Part shown: positions 33,604 to 39,969 of the stretch, piece after piece
Position numbering within the stretch: position 1 is the stretch's first letter
How the letters are laid out: every line of letters starts with the position of its first letter
Origin: a virus
Direction: 5' to 3' (one strand)
DNA: 40,534 nucleotides
Virus record (IMG/VR): IMGVR_UViG_3300017776_000043
Coordinates: 1 to 40,534 of that record
Translations under genes and position numbers: made by a program
Notes under the pieces: generated by a model
Seen by the model: only the letters and a program-made list of their open reading frames with translations
What the model was told of the DNA's origin: nothing
Database searches by the model: none

Positions 33604-35330
33604 AACACCATGGATTAATAATAACTGGTGCGTCCTTTACATACCCGATAGGTAAAGGATTTGTTCCAGAACATGCAGTTTATGATTCTGGTAATTGGGA
33701 AGAAATGCCAGTTAGGGGAACGGGCGCTCATAGGATTGCAACCCATTTAAGAAATACTGGGAAGTGGGACATTGAAGTTGTAGACTTTCTTGAGGCATGG
33801 GACGATAGTGAACTACATGAATTTTGTGAAACTCGAATCACTAAGAATACCAAATGGATAGGGTTCAGTGTGTTCTTCACATATTCAATTCACGAAGCAC
33901 CACCTATAGTAAGAAAACAAAACAGACTCATAAAACACATTAAGGAAAGATACCCTTGGGTAAAAATCGTAGTAGGTGCAAATAAACTAGTTAATGTTGT
34001 CCGACACGAAAATGTCGATTACTTTTGTATAGGTAATGGAGAACATGCAATTGTCGCTCTGTGTGATTATTTTACTGGTAATGCAAAACACCCTAAAGTA
34101 AAAGTCAAAATTAATCCTTTCAATCAAATAGACATGGTAGGAAAGGAATTTGTTATTATGGATTGTTTTAATGACTATCCCGCATTTCCTCATAAGAATC
34201 CACACACATCATACGAAGAAAGAGATTTTATACAAAAGGATGAAGTATTGACCATGGAGTTGTCTAGAGGATGTATATTCAAATGTACATTCTGTGACTA
34301 CTCCCCGTTAGGTGTTAAGGGTGACCATAGTAGACATGCAGAAAACTTTGAAGAAGAACTAAGAGAGAACTATGAGAAATGGGGTGTAACACATTACTGT
34401 CTTGCAGATGAGACCGCTAATGCAAGTTCTGAGTACATATCAAAGTTTGCAGACGTTGTAAGAAAACTTCCCTTTCAACCTCAGTTCCATGGATTTATTC
34501 GTGGTGACTTGTTAATAAGACGAGCAAAACAAGACTGGGACAATATGATTGATATGGGATTCACCAGTCAGTCTATGGGTATTGAAACATTTAACCATGC
34601 ATCTGGTAAATCTATTAACAAAGGTTTTTCTCCATTACAGATGCAAGAGGGATTACTTGCATCCGCAGAGTATTTTAAGAAGAATAGACATACTGGTAAT
34701 CATTACAATCAAACATTGACAATGATTGCGGGATTACCTCACGAAACATTTGAAACTTTAGATAAATCTGGAGAATGGTTGAATAAGTATTGGTGGAATC
34801 AAGTTACAATACATCCATTGTATATATCACAACATGTCTCAGATGGTGTTGATGCAGTTTCAGATATAGAAAAAGACCCGTCCAAATATGGATACACGTG
34901 GAGAGATAAAACTCTTTTAGATAAAGCTATAGAAAATTACTATTATCAACACTGGGAAGTAAAGAGAGTAATAAACCCAAACCCCTCTTTACGACAAATG
35001 GTAGATAATTTTCCAAAAGATGCTGCTCTAAAGGAAGAGTTAAAAAACCGTGCAGAAAAAACATTTCAACAAGTATGGGTACATCCAAGTGGAAATTACG
35101 ACCAAATTGACATGTTAGAATGGACTACTAAGTATCAATCAGACAGAATAATCAAACTAGGAAGACCAGAAAGTCTATCTGGATGGCATATGGGTTGGTA
35201 CAAACAACTAGGATATGACTTGAGAGAGACTTACGAAGAAAAACTACCCGATATAACAAGAAAAGACGTAAAGAAATATTTCAAAAACCTCGAAAGATAT
35301 AAGAAAGATAAGTTAAATTGGTATAAATAG
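33600..35330 (+). CDS. B12-binding-type radical SAM enzyme (576 aa)
   Basis: Residues about 1-170 resemble a cobalamin-binding Rossmann domain: GTGAHRIATHLRNTGKWDIEVVDF, WIGFSVFFTYS, VKIVVGANKLVN, VDYFCIGNGEHAI. The DxHxxG cobalt-ligand motif is not obvious. The radical SAM core follows with LSRGCIFKCTFCDYSPLG: C225-x3-C229-x2-C232 binds the [4Fe-4S] cluster. Later core strands are visible (HYCLADETAN, FHGFIRGDLL, SQSMGIETFNH, TLTMIAGLPHET). About 150 C-terminal residues rich in Tyr/Trp/Lys may bind substrate. It is coupled to gp4 (ATGA) and lies in the tail operon, so it is expressed late. The substrate is unknown: a virion protein, a nucleotide or a host metabolite are all possible. The radical SAM call is secure; cobalamin use is inferred. 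Confidence 0.88.
   Translation: MKHHGLIITGASFTYPIGKGFVPEHAVYDSGNWEEMPVRGTGAHRIATHLRNTGKWDIEVVDFLEAWDDSELHEFCETRITKNTKWIGFSVFFTYSIHEAPPIVRKQNRLIKHIKERYPWVKIVVGANKLVNVVRHENVDYFCIGNGEHAIVALCDYFTGNAKHPKVKVKINPFNQIDMVGKEFVIMDCFNDYPAFPHKNPHTSYEERDFIQKDEVLTMELSRGCIFKCTFCDYSPLGVKGDHSRHAENFEEELRENYEKWGVTHYCLADETANASSEYISKFADVVRKLPFQPQFHGFIRGDLLIRRAKQDWDNMIDMGFTSQSMGIETFNHASGKSINKGFSPLQMQEGLLASAEYFKKNRHTGNHYNQTLTMIAGLPHETFETLDKSGEWLNKYWWNQVTIHPLYISQHVSDGVDAVSDIEKDPSKYGYTWRDKTLLDKAIENYYYQHWEVKRVINPNPSLRQMVDNFPKDAALKEELKNRAEKTFQQVWVHPSGNYDQIDMLEWTTKYQSDRIIKLGRPESLSGWHMGWYKQLGYDLRETYEEKLPDITRKDVKKYFKNLERYKKDKLNWYK
35322..35329 (+). promoter_or_regulatory. TATAAATA motif 5 bases before the 197-aa gene
   Basis: The plus strand reads TATAAATAGAACT then ATG. 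It overlaps the radical SAM gene's TAG stop. As at gp25, the motif is so close that a transcript would start near the start codon. No Shine-Dalgarno sequence is visible before this ATG. Confidence 0.45.
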
Positions 35331-35334
35331 AACT

Positions 35335-35928
35335 ATGAGTAATATATTCAACAGACTAGAATTACAGGCATTCCGTGCGGGAGTTACTCCCCGTACCAAA
35401 GAATCCCGTGAATGGTTCAGAAAGAAAGCATCTAACATGCGGTCTATCAATCGTGAAGCATTGATGAAAGAAGACCAGATAAAACAAAGAGCGAATCGCG
35501 GTATTATTGGTTCTATGCAGATGTTTTTCTATGACCCAAAGACTAAAGATAAACTTCCATACTATGATGCATTCCCATTGATTATTGTAGTCGGGCCAGC
35601 AGAGGGTGGATTCTATGGAATCAACCTTCATTATCTTCCACCTATCCTTCGTGCAAAAATGTTGGATGCATTGATGGAAGTTGCGTCCAGTAAGAACTCT
35701 GACGATGCAAAGTTTAATATTACTTACAAGAGATTACAGGGTATTGCAAAGTTGCGATACTACAAACCATGTTTTAAACACTACTTGAATTCACATGTCA
35801 AGAGTAAGTTTGCAGAAGTTCCTGCTCCAGAGTGGGAGATTGCAACATTCTTACCGACTGCACAGTTCCGTAAATCGAACTCACAGAAAGTATTCTATGA
35901 TTCAAGACAGGCAATAGGTAAAGACTAA
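35335..35928 (+). CDS. Conserved T4-like virion protein, possibly DNA end protector gp2 (197 aa)
   Basis: The core SMQMFFYDPKTKDKLPYYDAFPLIIVVGPAEGGFYGINLHYLPPILRAKMLDALM, with LQGIAKLRYYKPCFKHYLNSHVKSKF after it, belongs to a conserved protein of T4-like phages found beside gp4 and tail genes. The N-terminus is basic (FRAGVTPRTKESREWFRKKASNMR), fitting nucleic-acid or virion binding. In T4 the neighbour of gp4 is gene 2 (DNA end protector), and I suspect the same here, but this rests on position and memory of similar sequences, not a decisive motif. The stop overlaps the next ATG (TAATG). Confidence 0.6.
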   Translation: MSNIFNRLELQAFRAGVTPRTKESREWFRKKASNMRSINREALMKEDQIKQRANRGIIGSMQMFFYDPKTKDKLPYYDAFPLIIVVGPAEGGFYGINLHYLPPILRAKMLDALMEVASSKNSDDAKFNITYKRLQGIAKLRYYKPCFKHYLNSHVKSKFAEVPAPEWEIATFLPTAQFRKSNSQKVFYDSRQAIGKD

Positions 35929-36629
35929 TGAGTATTCGTATTGACGATTTTAAATCATCTGTAGGTGCTGGCGGGGGAATCGCATTAGGAAGTCTATATA
36001 AGATTTTCTTACCACCTATCAAAGGTGACGCACGTAACTTAAACTTGTTATGTAAAGCAGCGTCATTGCCTGGCAGACAAATTCTTTCTACAGAAAGACC
36101 AATGGGTATTGATGTTACTAAAGTTGCATATGGTTATGCAGTAGATGACGTAACACTCACGTTCCATTGTTTGAATGATATGGGTATCAGAGAATACTTT
36201 GAACTGTGGCAAGAACAAGCAGTAAATGCAGAAACAAAAGAAGTTGGATATTACAACGATTACACACATCCTGTTATTATTCAACATATTAAAAAGGGTA
36301 TTTCTTTCCCTATAAAGAAAAAGAAACTATTTGACTCTGGTAAAATTCCTTCTGCAATTAGAGGAAGATTACCAAGACTAGGCCCGTTAGACCTCGCACA
36401 AGGTGAGTTTGATTTAAATGCGGTGTTCGGTGACGATATCACATATACGTTACTCCTAGATAAAGCATACCCAACAACATTGAATGCAATTGAGTTGAGT
36501 GATGACGGACAATTACTTGAAGTGACGGTACAACTGTCATATAAGAATTGGAAGTCAAAAAAGGGTGACCGTGTAGGAAACGATTTTGTCGAAGGACTTG
36601 CGGGTGAACTGATTAGGAAATTTTTATAA
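35928..36629 (+). CDS. gp54: Tail-tube-fold baseplate protein, gp54-like (233 aa)
   Basis: The pattern LYKIFLPPIKGDARNLNLLCKAASLPGRQILSTERPMGIDVTKVAYGYAVDDVTLTFHCLNDMGIREYFELWQEQ is that of phage tail-tube-fold proteins: a strand with a Cys, the LPGRQI turn, then a TLTFH strand and the helix REYFELW. The C-terminal strands (YTLLLDKAYPTTLNAIELS ... LLEVTVQLSYKNW) complete the barrel. The middle has a basic insert (PIKKKKLFDSGK). It lies with the tape measure rather than with the sheath, so the tube-initiator gp54 is more likely than gp19. It could instead be another tube-like baseplate subunit. Confidence 0.65.
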   Translation: MSIRIDDFKSSVGAGGGIALGSLYKIFLPPIKGDARNLNLLCKAASLPGRQILSTERPMGIDVTKVAYGYAVDDVTLTFHCLNDMGIREYFELWQEQAVNAETKEVGYYNDYTHPVIIQHIKKGISFPIKKKKLFDSGKIPSAIRGRLPRLGPLDLAQGEFDLNAVFGDDITYTLLLDKAYPTTLNAIELSDDGQLLEVTVQLSYKNWKSKKGDRVGNDFVEGLAGELIRKFL

Positions 36630-36644
36630 TATTTGGAGAATATA

Positions 36645-37352
36645 ATGGCACTACCTAAGTTAAATGATAATCTAAAGTATGAGATGGTAATCCCATCATC
36701 TGAAAAGGTTGTCACATATAGACCATATTTGGTCAAAGAAGAGAAACTTCTTCTCTCTGCTTTTGAGTCGCAAGACCAGAAACAGGCAATGAGGGCAATG
36801 GTCGATACCGTTGTCGCATGTGTGAATGAAGATATTAAAACAAGTGACCTTGCAACGTTCGATGTTGAATACATGTTCACTCAGATTCGTAGTAAGTCGG
36901 TTGGTGAGACATCAACCTTACACTTTAAATGTGAGGCTGAAGAATGTGAGTTAAGGACAGAGGTTGATATTGACTTATCGTCTCTTGAAGTTACAAAATC
37001 AGATGCAAACAATGTGGTTGAGATTACAGATGATATCTCTATTGAACTAAGATATCCTACTTATGATGGATTCGTAAAGAACTTCCGTGAAGGTGTTTCT
37101 GAAGCGGAGTTTGGATTCATGATGTTAGAAGACTGTATGGTTGCAATCATGACAGAAGACGAACATCATCTTGTATCAGACGTAAGTAAAAAAGAACTGA
37201 ATGAATTTATAGATTCAATGACAAACATACAGTTTACAAAGGTTGGTGAATACCTAAAAACTGTACCAGTCATGAAAAAAGAAGTAGAGTTTAAATGTAC
37301 ATGTGGTCACGAGAATAAAGTGACTCTGGAGGGTCTTCAAGATTTTTTTTAA
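36645..37352 (+). CDS. gp26: gp26-like baseplate hub / tail assembly chaperone (235 aa)
   Basis: A T4 gp26-family protein: PKLNDNLKYEMVIPSSEKVVTYRPYLVKEEKLLLSAFES, DVEYMFTQIRSKSVGE. I place the start at ATG 36645, not the in-frame TTG at 36633, because GGAGAA (36635-36640) is the ribosome binding site and contains that TTG. Cysteines C96, C101, C218 and C220 (with H222) form two pairs, FKCEAEECELR and FKCTCGHEN, that could bind zinc or an Fe-S cluster. The gene ends in GAT followed by T8 and TAA. That run is a -1 slippery site leading into a further 61 codons, so this is probably the short form of a G/GT-like chaperone pair. Confidence 0.85.
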   Translation: MALPKLNDNLKYEMVIPSSEKVVTYRPYLVKEEKLLLSAFESQDQKQAMRAMVDTVVACVNEDIKTSDLATFDVEYMFTQIRSKSVGETSTLHFKCEAEECELRTEVDIDLSSLEVTKSDANNVVEITDDISIELRYPTYDGFVKNFREGVSEAEFGFMMLEDCMVAIMTEDEHHLVSDVSKKELNEFIDSMTNIQFTKVGEYLKTVPVMKKEVEFKCTCGHENKVTLEGLQDFF

Positions 37353-37366
37353 TATGCCTCTCGCAT
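37343..37366 (+). promoter_or_regulatory. Probable -1 frameshift site at the end of gp26
   Basis: In the zero frame the end is GAT TTT TTT TAA. Bases 37343-37349 are T TTT TTT, a perfect X XXY YYZ slippery heptamer within T8. A -1 slip puts the ribosome into an open frame of 61 codons. A small hairpin (ATGC, loop CTCTC, GCAT; 37354-37366) starts four bases after the slippery run. It is weak, so pausing may rely on the run and the stop codon. RNA polymerase slippage on T8 is an alternative. Confidence 0.65.
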
Positions 37367-37534
37367 GATAATTTGGTCAATCATTTTAAGACCAACTTTG
37401 CGTTAATGCAACACTTTAATTATTCATTGTATGACATAGAACATATGATGCCATGGGAGAGGGAGATTTACCTAGTATTACTAGAGGAATATCTTAAAGA
37501 ACAAGAAGAACGAATGAAAAACCAAAACGGATAA
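37349..37534 (+). CDS. gp51-like extension reached by -1 frameshift from gp26
   Basis: This open -1 frame has no usable start of its own: the only ATGs are well inside (37406 and later) with no ribosome binding site. It encodes 61 residues after the slip, including FKTNFALMQHFNYS, IEHMMPWEREIYLVLLEEYLKEQEER. The W-E-R-E-I-Y-L..LL..YLKEQE helix matches the tail of T-type chaperones that read Met-Pro-x-x-Glu-Arg before a long helix. It stops at TAA 37532-37534, four bases before the tape-measure ATG. The full fusion would be 296 aa. Separate translation from ATG 37406 (42 aa) is the alternative. Confidence 0.68.
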   Translation, partial: LICLSHDNLVNHFKTNFALMQHFNYSLYDIEHMMPWEREIYLVLLEEYLKEQEERMKNQNG

Positions 37535-37538
37535 GACA

Positions 37539-39221
37539 ATGGCAGAATTAACCATATCACACCTCACTGAAGCAGTTCAGATTGAAGGTATTAAAAGTGA
37601 AAAAAGAGACGAGAAACAGATTAGCGAACTTGCTAGTCTGAATAAATCTTTTGCACAATACTTTAAATCTATGGCAAATCAGGCAGGCGACAATCTTGAA
37701 AAGGAACGTGAAAAGAAGAAAGAAAAGAGTGGTGGCGACCAACCTAGATTTGGACAGATGGTAGGTGATGCAAAGGGGATGGGTTTCCTTGGAGTAATTG
37801 GTGCTATTGGTGCGGCACTTACGGGACTTGTTGTTGGTTTTCTTGATGGTATCAAAGACTCTTTCAAATTAATAACTCCAAAGTTTATAAGAACTGCCTT
37901 TAGTAACAGAGTAATCAAACCAATTACAATGTTATTTGATGCACTAGGAGATATCTTCCGTAAAGCTGGAACAGGACAAATCTTAAAAGGTGATACCTTT
38001 AAAGTGTTTGGTAGATTTACCACAACTCTAGAAAGTATTGCAAAAAGGTTTAAGAGTGTTATTGCTAGTGTTCGTTCTGGTTCAACTAAGTTCTTTGAGT
38101 TCTTTGGTAAGATAGGTGACTTTTTTAAATCTATCGGTAGAAATATAAAAGCGTTTTTTCTAAGTTCAGATGTCATAAGGAATCAACTCAAGAATTTTTC
38201 TAAACTGGGAGAGACATTTAAAACAATTACAAAAGGTGCATCTGAAGGGGGAAGTATCTTTGCTCGACTTGGTGAAGTCGTTAAACCATTCTTTAATGTG
38301 TTCAAAAGAATAGGTAAGTTCTTAGGTGGGCCGATTACAGTTGCAATCATTAGTATCATTGATGGGTTTATTGGTTCATTCAAAGCGTTCACTGATACTG
38401 AGGGTGGAATCTTTGCAAAAATTAGTGCCGCTATTAGTGGTTTCTTTGCGGGAATTACATCTGGTTTTATTGGTGGTTTACTTGACCTTGGTAAAATGGT
38501 AATTGGTTTTGTTGCGGGTCTATTTGGATTCGACTCCTTCAAAGAAAAACTTGCTGAGTTTTCATTCCAAGATATGATTTTTGATGGATTGATGTTCCCA
38601 TTCAGAGCAGTCATGTCTCTGTTTGATGGTAAAGACGGTAACATGTTCTCAACCCTAGCGTCAGATTTGATAGAGGGTATCAAAAGTATCTTTAGTGGTA
38701 TTACTGGATTTGTCAAACAGAAGTTTAAAGCTATTGGTAGTTCAATAGCAGGATTCTTTGGATTTGGTGGTGACGAAGAACCAGAAGTAAAAGAAATTAA
38801 AGAAGGTAAAGTAGTTCCTAAAGTAGAAAAACAAGTTGTTACACCACCACAAGACGATGATTTCCATGAAGTTCGAGGTACAGACGAAGACGGATTCAAT
38901 TATACAGAAACAAAAAGAGCCCCTAAGTCTGAACAAGATATGATGGCGGCAGAAGAAGAACGTTACAAGAGACACCTAAAACTTAATCAAGACCGTATGG
39001 TTAAGTATAATGAACAAGGTAAGGGTGGTAGTAAAGGTGCAATGTATACGGAAGAACGTATAATGAAATTGCAAGCAAAACTAGATGAATTACAGGCAAA
39101 ACAATCTGCGGGTAATACAGTGATTGCACCATCAACAACAACTAACACAACCAACTCAAGTAGTCAAGCAGTATATGGTGACGCTTCACCCGCTACAGAT
39201 GACTTAGACAGGGTTGCATAA
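37539..39221 (+). CDS. gp29: Tail tape measure protein, gp29 equivalent (560 aa)
   Basis: A long protein directly after the chaperone pair, the usual place for the tape measure. Residues about 75-105 and 260-360 contain hydrophobic Gly/Ala/Phe/Ile segments (FLGVIGAIGAALTGLVVGFLDG, ISGFFAGITSGFIGGLLDLG), typical of tape measures that enter the inner membrane on ejection. Long amphipathic helices with KSFAQYFKSMANQAG and FFEFFGKIGDFFKSIGRNI lie between. The C-terminal 100 residues are charged, then Thr/Ser/Asn-rich. T4 gp29 has 590 aa, so tail length should be similar if the helix rule holds. The stop overlaps the iscU start (TAATG). Confidence 0.8.
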   Translation: MAELTISHLTEAVQIEGIKSEKRDEKQISELASLNKSFAQYFKSMANQAGDNLEKEREKKKEKSGGDQPRFGQMVGDAKGMGFLGVIGAIGAALTGLVVGFLDGIKDSFKLITPKFIRTAFSNRVIKPITMLFDALGDIFRKAGTGQILKGDTFKVFGRFTTTLESIAKRFKSVIASVRSGSTKFFEFFGKIGDFFKSIGRNIKAFFLSSDVIRNQLKNFSKLGETFKTITKGASEGGSIFARLGEVVKPFFNVFKRIGKFLGGPITVAIISIIDGFIGSFKAFTDTEGGIFAKISAAISGFFAGITSGFIGGLLDLGKMVIGFVAGLFGFDSFKEKLAEFSFQDMIFDGLMFPFRAVMSLFDGKDGNMFSTLASDLIEGIKSIFSGITGFVKQKFKAIGSSIAGFFGFGGDEEPEVKEIKEGKVVPKVEKQVVTPPQDDDFHEVRGTDEDGFNYTETKRAPKSEQDMMAAEEERYKRHLKLNQDRMVKYNEQGKGGSKGAMYTEERIMKLQAKLDELQAKQSAGNTVIAPSTTTNTTNSSSQAVYGDASPATDDLDRVA

Positions 39222-39643
39222 TGGCATACTCACAAAAAGTAATAGACAGATTCGAGGGTGTATTAAATGCACCAGAACAATTTAGTGTTGGTAGATTTGA
39301 CCCTAATGACCCAGACATTGCAACAGGAATGGCAGGCGCTCCCGCATGTGGAGACGTTATGAAACTGCAATTGAAACTAGACGAAAACGAGATGATAGTA
39401 GATGTCAAATTCAAAACCTATGGATGCGGAAGTGCGATTGCATCAAGTTCAATGTTCGTTGACTTACTTAAAGGCAAAACAATTGACGAAGCAAAACAGA
39501 TTAAAGATAAAGAAATTGCAGATGCTCTTGACTTACCTCCAATCAAACTCCACTGTTCAGTCCTCGCAGAAGACTCTATAAAAAAAGCAGTAGAAGATTG
39601 GGAACAGAAAAATAATAAATTCGAACGGGCAATGTTTCCGTGA
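39221..39643 (+). CDS. iscU: IscU Fe-S cluster scaffold protein
   Basis: A 140-aa full-length IscU homologue. Ligand cysteines are C43 (GAPACGDVMKLQ), C69 (KTYGCGSAIASSS) and C112 (IKLHCSVLAEDS), with D45 and H111 also conserved. The LPPIK motif at 105-109 is the HscA-recognition sequence of the Isc (not Suf) pathway. The N-terminus AYSQKVIDRFEG... and a slightly longer C-terminal tail (EQKNNKFERAMFP) are otherwise normal. IscU receives sulfur from IscS and builds [2Fe-2S]/[4Fe-4S] clusters. No iscS, hscA or fdx is present, so host partners would be used. It is coupled to the tape measure and to iscA, meaning late expression with tail genes. A likely client is the radical SAM enzyme of the same operon. 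Confidence 0.95.
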   Translation: MAYSQKVIDRFEGVLNAPEQFSVGRFDPNDPDIATGMAGAPACGDVMKLQLKLDENEMIVDVKFKTYGCGSAIASSSMFVDLLKGKTIDEAKQIKDKEIADALDLPPIKLHCSVLAEDSIKKAVEDWEQKNNKFERAMFP

Positions 39644-39969
39644 TTGAATTGACTGACGCTGCTGTACAGAAATGTATTCAGAGAACTGAAGACAGACATA
39701 TGAAGATGATACGTCTTGGTGTTACTTCAGGGGGATGTGTTGGTTTTGAATATGTTATTGAGTATGCGGATGAGTCTAAAGACGATGATATTGCTTTTGA
39801 CTATGGTAAGTTTACTATAGTTATTGATGAGATGTCATTACCTTACTTAGAAGAATCTACTTTAGATTGGACTAAGCAAGGTCTTAACGAGTATTTCAAG
39901 ATAACAAACCCTAGAGAAGTATCATCCTGTGGATGTGGGACTTCTATAGGATTTGACCCTTTACCATAA
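39640..39969 (+). CDS. iscA: IscA/ErpA-type A-type Fe-S carrier
   Basis: A 109-aa HesB/IscA-family protein with the three conserved cysteines C33 (VTSGGCVGFEY), C97 and C99 (SSCGCGTSIGF), matching IscA C35, C99, C101. It starts at GTG 39640, which overlaps the iscU stop (GTGA), the only start that keeps the family N-terminus (IELTDAAVQK). A-type carriers pass clusters from IscU to apoproteins, often radical SAM enzymes. Together with iscU it forms a minimal scaffold-carrier pair. The stop at 39967-39969 overlaps the end of the convergent TonB-receptor gene by 9 bases. No terminator hairpin is visible there. Confidence 0.93.
   Translation: MIELTDAAVQKCIQRTEDRHMKMIRLGVTSGGCVGFEYVIEYADESKDDDIAFDYGKFTIVIDEMSLPYLEESTLDWTKQGLNEYFKITNPREVSSCGCGTSIGFDPLP

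Noticed and set aside
36633-36644. TTG start extending gp26 by four residues
   Set aside because: The TTG lies inside the GGAGAA ribosome binding site; ATG 36645 is correctly spaced and begins the family motif.
36281-38899. Minus-strand open frames of 199, 165 and 238 aa opposite the gp54-like, gp26 and tape-measure genes
   Set aside because: Ser/Pro/Ile-rich shadow translations against well-supported plus-strand genes with family motifs.
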